Shown piece by piece: positions 23,400 to 31,039 of a DNA stretch of 32,313 nt. The notes under the pieces were generated by a model. The model was not told where the DNA came from and made no database searches. It saw only the letters and a program-made list of their open reading frames with translations. Numbering within the stretch: the first letter of the stretch is position 1; every line of letters begins with the position of its first letter. The translations under genes were made by a program, and so were the position numbers. Source of the DNA: an uncultured Flavobacteriales bacterium (GTDB lineage: Bacteria > Bacteroidota > Bacteroidia > Flavobacteriales_D > Sanyastnellaceae). The stretch spans positions 1 through 32,313 of the forward strand of contig CALJKR010000085.1 of assembly GCA_937974555.1 (NCBI GenBank). Direction: 5' to 3'.

Positions 23400-24375
23400 A
23401 TAATAAATTACATCCCCGTGTTTCTGCGGTAGTCAAGCGACCCAGGACCTTGAATTTGTCTCCCACCCATTCGCCCAAATCGTCTGTGGCGATAAAGGGA
23501 CAAGAGTAAAAATTGGCCCAATCCACCACATTGATCCCACCCCTTTTGTTGTCCATAGAAACCGCCAAAGGATCATCCACCTCACGCAACACAATGCGCA
23601 TCCAGGGTGGTGTAACAAAACCTTCATCCCCTTGCGAATATCCTTGGCTCAACAACTCAGTCATCCCATACTCACTGTGGATTTGGAAATCTTTGCCCCA
23701 AGCCTGACGCAAGGCAGCATGAACCTCTTGGCGAATGGGTTCCCTTCCGCGTCCTTTCATCCCGCCCGTTTCAAGGACAATGGTATTGGACACCGGCATT
23801 GGAAATTGTTCGGCCAAATCCATCAGCGCAAAGGTCACCCCAAAGAGCAGGGTTTTCTTTCCTGACGACATGTTCCGTTTCCATTGCTCCACCAATTCGT
23901 TAAAATTGTAGAGAAAAAAACCACTGCCCGATGGATCAGCATCCTGAATCAAATCGTTGACCATGTGCACCAAAGAGGAGTGTTCCCTTTCCAGGTATGA
24001 AGGCAGCAGAGCCAAAATCACATAATCAGCAGGAGAGCCATAAAAAGCCTCAAAGCACTTTCGAAAAGAAAGCGCATACAATTCCTTATCCTGCACATAA
24101 TGTTTGGAAGGCACCTGCCCCGTTGTGGCGCTGGATTCGAACCAAAAATTCAAAGAACACCCCGTCCTCACCACCGCATGGGATTTGAAGAAACGAACCG
24201 GCAAAAATGGAATATCGGTCCAAAGATTTACTTGGGAAGGTTGGATACCCAGCAATTGGACATACTCACGATACAACGGATTGTTTTGGAATTGATCATG
24301 AAATAATTCTATACACCGCCCGTTCCAATCATTGACATGAAAACTGCGTATTTCGTGTTGAATAGAATCAATCAT
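23389..24375 (-). CDS. LuxE-like acyl-protein synthetase
   Basis: This 328-residue cytosolic protein matches the LuxE/acyl-protein synthetase family related to AMP-forming ligases. The nucleotide-binding loop is SSATTGQ (81-87), the adenylate motif is EYGMTEL (235-241), and a TDDLGEW segment follows at 297-303. A cysteine close to the C-terminus (C322, GCNLLYVP) matches the position of the acyl-accepting cysteine known in bioluminescence LuxE. No luxC reductase or luxD is nearby, so luminescence is not implied. Stand-alone homologues occur in Bacteroidota, where the substrate is unknown. Its start is back to back with the lipoprotein gene. Confidence 0.82.
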   Translation of the reverse strand: MIDSIQHEIRSFHVNDWNGRCIELFHDQFQNNPLYREYVQLLGIQPSQVNLWTDIPFLPVRFFKSHAVVRTGCSLNFWFESSATTGQVPSKHYVQDKELYALSFRKCFEAFYGSPADYVILALLPSYLEREHSSLVHMVNDLIQDADPSGSGFFLYNFNELVEQWKRNMSSGKKTLLFGVTFALMDLAEQFPMPVSNTIVLETGGMKGRGREPIRQEVHAALRQAWGKDFQIHSEYGMTELLSQGYSQGDEGFVTPPWMRIVLREVDDPLAVSMDNKRGGINVVDWANFYSCPFIATDDLGEWVGDKFKVLGRLTTAETRGCNLLYVP

Positions 24376-24391
24376 TGGGTAAAATTATGGC

Positions 24392-24399
24392 TAAATTTG
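24392..24399 (+). promoter_or_regulatory. Candidate promoter box of the lipoprotein gene
   Basis: The sequence reads TAAATTTG, a full TAnnTTTG match, ending 5 bases before the ATG at 24405. An ATTG lies 14 bases upstream, in the start codon region of the divergent LuxE-like gene. If functional, it excludes the upstream ATG at 24387 and predicts a nearly leaderless message. Confidence 0.4.
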
Positions 24400-24404
24400 T
24401 TTGC

Positions 24405-24908
24405 ATGAGAAAATCTGTATCACGATTCGTTGCCATTTCCGCAGTTGTAGGATTGGGGTCATGCATGCAATTGGATGAATATCCAGACACCCCACAAATC
24501 AATTTAAAGGAATTTACCACCGCGGACAGTGGAGCCACATTGATATTAAACTTCACCGATGGAGATGGCAACTTTGGATTGGAGCAATCGGATACCTCGG
24601 GCACATTTGCCGATTGTCGCAATCGCTATAACATATTCTGCGAGTATTATGAAAAGCAGAACAATGTATGGCAGCATGTCGAATTGGATCCCTGCTTGGA
24701 TCCTGACATCATCCCTTTTTACTATCGCGCCCCTTTTACTACCCCGTTGGGACAGTACAAAGCACAAAAAGGAACCATCGAATTATTCATCAACCCATTG
24801 TATTATTTGCCCTCCAATTTTGACACTTGCAAATTTCAAATCACCATCATGGACCGCGATTTGAACTTGAGTAATAAAATTTGGACACCGGAATATTTGA
24901 AGCCTTGA
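24405..24908 (+). CDS. Small lipoprotein of unknown function
   Basis: The ATG at 24405 gives 167 residues with a type II signal peptide: MRKSVSRFVAISAVVGLGSC, with the lipid-accepting cysteine at C20 after L-G-S. Starts at 24375 (TTG) and 24387 (ATG) are possible but would put a promoter box inside the gene and lengthen the signal peptide. The mature part contains FTDGDGNFGLEQ and pairs of cysteines around CRNRYNIFC, and ends IWTPEYLKP. It resembles uncharacterised Bacteroidota envelope lipoproteins by general form only. It converges on the surface-protein cluster with a shared terminator. Confidence 0.75.
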   Translation: MRKSVSRFVAISAVVGLGSCMQLDEYPDTPQINLKEFTTADSGATLILNFTDGDGNFGLEQSDTSGTFADCRNRYNIFCEYYEKQNNVWQHVELDPCLDPDIIPFYYRAPFTTPLGQYKAQKGTIELFINPLYYLPSNFDTCKFQITIMDRDLNLSNKIWTPEYLKP

Positions 24909-24924
24909 GGATCATTTCCCCCAA

Positions 24925-24957
24925 CAAAAAAGCCCCACTTCTCAGCGGGGCTTTTTT
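24925..24957. terminator. Bidirectional terminator
   Basis: The arms aaaaaagcccc (24925-24935) and ggggctttttt (24947-24957) pair perfectly around an 11-base loop, so each strand has a GC stem followed by a U run. It lies between two convergent genes, the lipoprotein and the MopE-repeat protein. Confidence 0.9.
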
Positions 24958-24975
24958 ATTCGTTGTTTCTTAAGA

Positions 24976-27900
24976 CTATCGGTTAACCGCCATTCTCATG
25001 GTCTGTCTTGTCGTGCCATTCATGATCTCTACTTGGTACAATCCACTCGCCAAGGCTTGTGCAAATTCTACCTGTGCTGTAAATCCTCCCTCTGCTACAT
25101 AACGCATGGTCTTTACCAATTTGCCTGTTGCATCGGTTACATTCAACACCACATCGCCGTCCATTCCTTCAACATTCAATGTGAATCCTTGTCCAGCATT
25201 GGGGTTGGGATAAAGTACAGCTCTCATGTTGTTGTTCGTGATTTCAGAAGCATCGTCATTGGCTGTTGGCATGCCGGCCGCTCCCAATGTGCGAACACAT
25301 GCCGATGTTCCATATGCTGTGTTGCTCACACCATCAAAATGTTTGCCTCTGATTTTCACTCCATACGTTTGACCCGCAGCTATACCATCAATCTGGTTCA
25401 TAGAAAGGATACGTGATCCTCCTACAGCTCCCAATTCGTAAACTGGCAACGATGGCGTTGGAAGGGTTTGTGTGAACTCCCACTCATAACGTTGTGTTCC
25501 ACAAATCGAACGGTTGGTAGCTATACTTCCAGCTGTCGCGCTCTTATATACCGGACAACGATCCAAAGTTCTAACATTCAAATCCAATTCGGGTGACATG
25601 GTGAATGTACCGCCTGTTACTCCCAATCCTACTGCTACCTCAGCATTTCCAAAAGCATCGGTCAGGTTGTATACAACATCCACTTTGGTGGTGTATTGAA
25701 CCGCAGCGTTGGTCAAGTTGGCTGGTATAAATTTACCCAATTGGCAGAATGAACTTGTTACGCCACCTACTTGAATATTGTTATCAAAGCTAAACTCTGG
25801 GGATCCAGTTGCTGTGGCTCCTGTCCAACGATGAATGGTATAGCTTGATGCGCCATATCGATAAACAGACTTGAAGTTTTGACATGAATTGGTGAAGGTA
25901 TTGCTGTTGGAAGTTACTACCGCCAAGTCATTGGCACTACCACGCAAGTATTGACATACCATTCCACAAACACCGGGTGCACTGTTGTTATTTCTAACAC
26001 AGATGTAATAGGTTTGTCCAGGTACCAATTGATCATAAATCAAGGTCTCACTTCCTCCATCCAAAGCGGCTCCCAAAGCTGAAGTAGATACAGCATTTTC
26101 ACCAACCACCGGGATCAATTGAACACCCAACTGTGCTGGATTATCAAACAAATTGATATCATTGTCATCAGATGCTGTAGAAGCCCCAGTTAATGCGATA
26201 CGAATCGCGTTGTATTGTGCTACAAACTTAAACCATCTGTCTTGACCATTTCCAGGATTCTCTACTGAATTGGTTCCGATGGGCAAGTTTACCGATGTTG
26301 TTGGTGAAGTGGCACCGTAGAATCCAATGTTGGTCAACAACAAGGCTGAACCTGGACCTCCTGTTGGACAAGTCAAATCGGAACCTGAACAGTCTTCGTC
26401 AATGCTATTTCCACACAATTCAGTTGCTCCTGGATTTACAGATCCATTGTTGTCGTTACAGTCTGTATTGTTCGTTACGTAACCTGCAGGCAAAGAACAT
26501 GCTTGAACTGAAGAAGTTGAACTACCATAAGTATCACTATCGTTATCCTCATAATAGGTTGTAGTAACGCCTTCATCAGCAGTTCCGCTACAGTTATCAT
26601 CTATACTATTACACGTTTCAGTAGCTGCAGGATTTATAGCATTGTTCGAATCATTACAGTCTGAACTGTTGGTTACATAGCCGGCTGGTGCTGTACATGC
26701 GGATGTGCTCACTGTCAAATCGCCGTATGTATCATTATCTGCATCGGCATAGAATGTGGTTTGAACCCCTTCATCTGTTGATCCATCGCAATCGTCATCT
26801 ACACTGTTACATGTTTCGGTTGCTCCAGGATGAACCGATGCGCTCGCATCATTACAATCGGTGCTGTTTGAAACATATCCTGCTGGAGCTGAACACGCCG
26901 CTGTCGTTGTTGCCAAATCACCATATGTGTCGTTGTCCGCATCTGCATAGAAAGTGGTCTGAACCCCTTCATCCGTTGATCCATCACAATCGTCATCTAC
27001 ACTGTTACATGTTTCGGTTGCTCCAGGATGAACCGATGCGCTCGCATCATTACAATCGGTGCTGTTTGAAACATATCCTGCTGGAGCTGAACACGCCGCT
27101 GTCGTTGTTGCCAAATCACCATATGTGTCGTTGTCCGCATCTGCATAGAAAGTGGTTTGAACCCCTTCGTCGGTTGATCCATCACAATCATCATCAATAC
27201 CGTTACAAGTCTCCGTTGCACCAGGGTGAACCGATGCGCTGGCATCATTACAATCGGTGCTGTTGGAAACATAGCCAGTGGGTGCTGAACATGCTGCAGT
27301 AGTCACGGTCAAATCACCATAGGTATCATTATCCGCATCTGCATAATAAGTAGTTTGAACACCCTCATCCGTTGAACCATCGCAATCGTCATCGATCGTG
27401 TTACAAGTTTCTGTTGCACCAGGGTGAACCGATGCGCTCGCATCATTACAATCCGTACTGTTTGAAACGTATCCCGCTGGTGCAGAACATGCCGCAGTAG
27501 TCACTGTTGAGTTTCCGTATGTGTCGTTATCTGCATCCGCATAATAAGTGGTTTGCACACCTTCGTCTGTAGATCCGTCACAATCATCATCAATCGAATT
27601 ACAAGTTTCCGTTGCACCTAGATGAACGGTTGAGCTTGCATCATTACAATCTGTATTATCAGAAACATACCCAGAAGGTTGAGAGCAATCATTTACAGAA
27701 GATCCTGCAGCACCATAAGTATCACCATCTGCATCGAGATAATATAGATTCACTTGTTGGAAAGTAATGTCAGATCCATTGTTACTGCCATTGATAGCAG
27801 GAGCATCGCTAATTACACGAATTCTATATCCTGAACCGGCTGTAATATTGGAGGTAGTAAAGTTGTATGAAAAAGTTTGGCTACCTGAAGCATTTCCAGT

Positions 27901-28929
27901 CACTGTTCCCAAGGTTGATGCTGTAGCAAATGATCCAGAAGCATCAGAAAGTTGAATTGTGAAAGTAGTGGAAGATCCAAAACTTGCTTCATTGGTATAA
28001 GTAAATGGAATGCTTGTCGCACCTGCTCCAGGACATATGGTTGTAGCCACAGATCCGGTTGTTATAGAATTCGCAGCAGGAACCAATTCACCGGTAGACA
28101 ACAAAGTTGCATCATAGTAATAAGTTCCATCATAGAAACGAATTTTTTCCAATTGTGCTGCAGTTAAAGCTGAAGCTGAAGTACCAAAATAAATTTTTCC
28201 AACAGTACCAGAAGTACCATCAAATGCACCTTGCCAACCATTGATAGTCAATTGCGTTCCCGCCCAAGAAATAGCGGAACTATTGGCAAAACGAACGATG
28301 TGGTTATTGATCGTCTCCAAATTAAAGGTAGCGGTAGTAGACAAATTAAAGGTCCCAAAAGTAATGTCACGATTTTCGATGATATTCAATGTTGATAGCG
28401 TTCCACCGTCACCTTTCACTTTGGCAGTGCATGAATAATCCAAAGCACTTGGATTCAAATGTAAAACACCACCATTCAATTGAAACTCTCCACCATTCTT
28501 TACAACTGCACTGAGCAAAAGTGTATCACCAGTGGGCATTTTAATCAATGGAGTACCTGTTGTATTCATGAACAACGTATCAGACACAATCACTTTTCCA
28601 TCAATCGTAATGCTTGTGGTATTGTGATTGAACAAACGATTAATGGCATTGTCTACATAACGAACACCAGCAACCACTTGATCCGCAGAGCCGCTCATTT
28701 TCATCGTACCATTAACTGCATTAATGGTTACTCCGCTGATAGAACCTTTGGCTTCTGTAGTAGAGAGATTCACATTGATTGAACCCGCACCACTGACATT
28801 GTCATTGGTATACAACAACCCACCATTGACCACATGGATATTCTCACCAGTGCCAATGTAGAATTGGGCTTTCGTTGTCATTCCCAACAACAACAAAAAC
28901 GCGATTGAAATTATATTCTTCATTTTCAT
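24976..28929 (-). CDS. Secreted MopE-repeat protein with T9SS sorting domain
   Basis: The protein has 1317 residues. The signal peptide is MKMKNIISIAFLLLLGMTTKAQ (an inner ATG at 28923 is equally possible). Residues 23-390 are Thr/Ser/Gly-rich and probably beta-structured. Residues about 395-857 hold seven 66-residue repeats of the MopE metal-binding motif type (DADNDTYG, then DCNDASASVHPGATETCN, then DDDCDGSTDEG). Residues about 860-990 resemble a jelly-roll or pre-peptidase-like domain (RWFKFVAQ, YYICVRNNN). The last 75 residues form a T9SS type A sorting domain (AVLYPNPNAGQGF, DATGKLVKTM, GLYQVEIMNG). It is exported across the outer membrane and likely surface-attached. Metal or calcium binding is an inference from the motif. 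It is the last gene of the minus-strand surface cluster, starting 15 bases after the S74 gene. Confidence 0.9.
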   Translation of the reverse strand: MKMKNIISIAFLLLLGMTTKAQFYIGTGENIHVVNGGLLYTNDNVSGAGSINVNLSTTEAKGSISGVTINAVNGTMKMSGSADQVVAGVRYVDNAINRLFNHNTTSITIDGKVIVSDTLFMNTTGTPLIKMPTGDTLLLSAVVKNGGEFQLNGGVLHLNPSALDYSCTAKVKGDGGTLSTLNIIENRDITFGTFNLSTTATFNLETINNHIVRFANSSAISWAGTQLTINGWQGAFDGTSGTVGKIYFGTSASALTAAQLEKIRFYDGTYYYDATLLSTGELVPAANSITTGSVATTICPGAGATSIPFTYTNEASFGSSTTFTIQLSDASGSFATASTLGTVTGNASGSQTFSYNFTTSNITAGSGYRIRVISDAPAINGSNNGSDITFQQVNLYYLDADGDTYGAAGSSVNDCSQPSGYVSDNTDCNDASSTVHLGATETCNSIDDDCDGSTDEGVQTTYYADADNDTYGNSTVTTAACSAPAGYVSNSTDCNDASASVHPGATETCNTIDDDCDGSTDEGVQTTYYADADNDTYGDLTVTTAACSAPTGYVSNSTDCNDASASVHPGATETCNGIDDDCDGSTDEGVQTTFYADADNDTYGDLATTTAACSAPAGYVSNSTDCNDASASVHPGATETCNSVDDDCDGSTDEGVQTTFYADADNDTYGDLATTTAACSAPAGYVSNSTDCNDASASVHPGATETCNSVDDDCDGSTDEGVQTTFYADADNDTYGDLTVSTSACTAPAGYVTNSSDCNDSNNAINPAATETCNSIDDNCSGTADEGVTTTYYEDNDSDTYGSSTSSVQACSLPAGYVTNNTDCNDNNGSVNPGATELCGNSIDEDCSGSDLTCPTGGPGSALLLTNIGFYGATSPTTSVNLPIGTNSVENPGNGQDRWFKFVAQYNAIRIALTGASTASDDNDINLFDNPAQLGVQLIPVVGENAVSTSALGAALDGGSETLIYDQLVPGQTYYICVRNNNSAPGVCGMVCQYLRGSANDLAVVTSNSNTFTNSCQNFKSVYRYGASSYTIHRWTGATATGSPEFSFDNNIQVGGVTSSFCQLGKFIPANLTNAAVQYTTKVDVVYNLTDAFGNAEVAVGLGVTGGTFTMSPELDLNVRTLDRCPVYKSATAGSIATNRSICGTQRYEWEFTQTLPTPSLPVYELGAVGGSRILSMNQIDGIAAGQTYGVKIRGKHFDGVSNTAYGTSACVRTLGAAGMPTANDDASEITNNNMRAVLYPNPNAGQGFTLNVEGMDGDVVLNVTDATGKLVKTMRYVAEGGFTAQVEFAQALASGLYQVEIMNGTTRQTMRMAVNR
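26359..27744 (-). repeat. Seven tandem 198-bp coding repeats (MopE units)
   Basis: Seven in-frame 66-codon units run from 27744 down to 26359. Units 2-5 are very alike, while units 1, 6 and 7 at the edges have diverged. Units 4 and 5 share a perfect 170-base block, at 26987-27156 and 26789-26958. The pattern of homogeneous centre and divergent ends is typical of arrays that grow by unequal exchange. It is not a CRISPR array, since the repeat is translated and there are no spacers. Confidence 0.95.
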
Positions 28930-28944
28930 TTTTATTCGTTCTAA

Positions 28945-31017
28945 TTACTTCTTACTTCCTTTTTCTAATTTATCCAAACGCTCCATCAAAGCATCAATTT
29001 GCGCCTGTTGGCGCTCAATGGTTTGCTGTTGGGTTTGAACCATTTTTACCGTCATACTGTGCAACGCTTGGTAGTTCATTGATTTGGTCTGCATTTCATC
29101 TCCAGCAGTAAAAACCATCTCAGGAAATACCTGCTCTACTTCTTGAGCAATGAATCCATATTGAAGGCCTTTATCTTCTGATTTACCTTCGTTCCAATAA
29201 TAAGTCACAGGACGCAATTGCATGTATTTGGCTAATACAGTGGCATCCACGTTTTGAACGGTATTTTTTAATCGCTTATCTGATTGTGCGACAAGACCAT
29301 TATAATAGACACTTGCGCAACTGATATCAAAAGTGCTCAATCCGCCTCCCCAACCAACAGGCCATGCAGACGAGAAATTACCTGCAGTGCTCTCCGCGAT
29401 AATCACTCTTGATTGCCCAGTTTTGTTGATGGTCAAAATCTTATTGGCATTCCCTGTAATATTAAAATCCCAATTGTTGGCAATCACCAACTGATCGGTT
29501 CCTGTGTTGTGCAATCCCATTGAAAAACCAGATACACCATTTACATCCCAAGCATTAAATGCATTTCCACCGTTGGGTTGTACGCGAAGTGTACTGATGG
29601 CATGAGCACCTGTGCTTGCATTGTTTGTATTATTTACATAAATAGAGGGGACACTATTACTAGCAGGGCTATCCGTCGCGATAACCCCTGCATTTTCAAC
29701 ATGCACTGCCGCAGTGGGAGAAGCTGTTCCAACTCCTACTTTTCCGGTATTTGTGAGTACTCCAGTATTATTGATATTTCCAGTATTTGCAATGTTTCCT
29801 GTGTTCGTCACTGCTCCCACATTGGTAAAAGGTCCGTTGTTGGTCAAGGTGCCAGTGCCAGTGAAAGTCAAATTATTGGTTCCCTTGGCAATGGTTGTAT
29901 TCTCTGACAATGTACCCCCCAATTTCACTTCAGATGGTGAGGCTGTCAAACCATTAGAGGCAGACGTAATTCCACTCACATTATTGATGGTAATGTTTCC
30001 AGCAGCTGCTGTTGGCTTCACTTTAATACACCAAACGATAGAAGTATTGATGGGTCGAGTTTCCGCATCTCCACCTGAGATTGTGTGGGTGTGATCACCG
30101 TTTGAAGTTGAGGTCGTTGCTGGAATATCCACTGTATGCAAATGATCACCGTTGCTTGCGGAGTTAAAAGCAGCAATATCCGTCGTATGACTGTGTGCAC
30201 CTACTGTGGATGTTGGAACCGCATTGTACCAAATACCTCTATCGGTAGTGGCCGCAGAACCTTCATTCCATCTTCCATTCCCAGGATCAAATGCCCCATT
30301 GTCATCGTTGGCTCTTCTATGCAAAGTATGGCTATGTGCTCCATCGGCACTGCTGCTGGTACTGGGAGGATCGACTGAATGCACGTGAGCACCTGTTGTG
30401 TTGGTATTGGCAATTGCAGGGTCCACACTGTGCGTATGCGCCCCAGCGGTGCTGATGGCAAATGGAATCACGGGGAGTTTGGTTGAACCTGCTTGGTCTG
30501 TGCCTGCTGTACTTCCACCTCTCAAAAATCTTCCTGTGCTATTGATGTCTTTCAATGTGAAAGTAGTCGCTGTGCTGGAGGCAATGAATTGCGAAGCATA
30601 GGTTCCATTGAAAGTTTGAAACTCTGGGTAATCCGCCCAGTTGTATGTACCGCCTGACAAGGGCAACAAATATCCAGGAGGCGTTGCGTTGCTTGGCCAA
30701 CCCACAACATAACCCAAATCTTGGTTATTGCTTACCTGAGACATCTTGGTCCATGAAGAACCGTTCCAATAATAGAAACCAGCCTCTAAACCGCCGATTC
30801 CATTGCAATACACCATCAAACCCGTAGCGGGTGACGCGATGGTTGTATTGTCTGTCAACGAAGTCAAAGCAACCCGAGGGGCCAAGAAACCCTTGTCTGT
30901 TGCATCGATTTGAAATTTAGCCGATGCATCTGGAGTACTGGTACCGATAGCCACTTGGGATTTGGTAATTGTTATCATTCCCAAGGCAAATGCGAAAGAG
31001 AAAATATACTTTTTCAT
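28945..31017 (-). CDS. Tail-fibre-like surface protein with S74 chaperone
   Basis: This 690-residue protein has a Sec signal peptide (MKKYIFSFAFALGMITITKSQ). Residues 22-95 hold a Bacteroidota fibre N-terminal motif (GFLAPRVALTSL, GLMVYCNG, YYWNGSSW). A tail-collar-like region follows at about 105-190 (PPGYLLPLSGGTYNW, STGRFLRGGSTAG). Residues 192-312 contain six HxH motifs (AHTHS, AHVHS, AHSHT twice, DHLHT, DHTHT). A run of NTG/NNG repeats (about 390-427) suggests a trimeric beta-helix. The C-terminus is an S74 intramolecular chaperone: the SDKRLKN self-cleavage motif at about S579, then YGFIAQEVEQVFPE, and a coiled coil rich in Gln (655-690). No T9SS domain is present. It lies 22 bases after the partial gene and 15 before the MopE-repeat gene. 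Confidence 0.87.
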   Translation of the reverse strand: MKKYIFSFAFALGMITITKSQVAIGTSTPDASAKFQIDATDKGFLAPRVALTSLTDNTTIASPATGLMVYCNGIGGLEAGFYYWNGSSWTKMSQVSNNQDLGYVVGWPSNATPPGYLLPLSGGTYNWADYPEFQTFNGTYASQFIASSTATTFTLKDINSTGRFLRGGSTAGTDQAGSTKLPVIPFAISTAGAHTHSVDPAIANTNTTGAHVHSVDPPSTSSSADGAHSHTLHRRANDDNGAFDPGNGRWNEGSAATTDRGIWYNAVPTSTVGAHSHTTDIAAFNSASNGDHLHTVDIPATTSTSNGDHTHTISGGDAETRPINTSIVWCIKVKPTAAAGNITINNVSGITSASNGLTASPSEVKLGGTLSENTTIAKGTNNLTFTGTGTLTNNGPFTNVGAVTNTGNIANTGNINNTGVLTNTGKVGVGTASPTAAVHVENAGVIATDSPASNSVPSIYVNNTNNASTGAHAISTLRVQPNGGNAFNAWDVNGVSGFSMGLHNTGTDQLVIANNWDFNITGNANKILTINKTGQSRVIIAESTAGNFSSAWPVGWGGGLSTFDISCASVYYNGLVAQSDKRLKNTVQNVDATVLAKYMQLRPVTYYWNEGKSEDKGLQYGFIAQEVEQVFPEMVFTAGDEMQTKSMNYQALHSMTVKMVQTQQQTIERQQAQIDALMERLDKLEKGSKK
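30425..30530. repeat. 106-bp block shared with the neighbouring collar gene
   Basis: These 106 bases match 32208-32313 at all but two positions, at an offset of 1783 bases. The block encodes the GRFLRGG-to-HTHSVDP part of the collar and HxH region. The match runs to the window edge, so it is probably longer. Confidence 0.9.
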
Positions 31018-31039
31018 TGTGATTTGTTACAATTTTGAT

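Noticed and set aside
23389..24375. Part of a lux bioluminescence operon
   Set aside because: No luciferase, reductase or transferase genes are adjacent, and stand-alone LuxE-like genes occur in non-luminous bacteria.
26688..27302. Plus-strand open frame of 204 codons across the MopE repeats
   Set aside because: It is an antisense shadow of the repeats, with His/Leu/Arg-rich repetitive translation and no start signals.
26359..27744. Regular 198-bp repeats as a CRISPR or satellite array
   Set aside because: The repeats are contiguous, keep one reading frame and encode a known protein motif. There are no spacers or cas genes.
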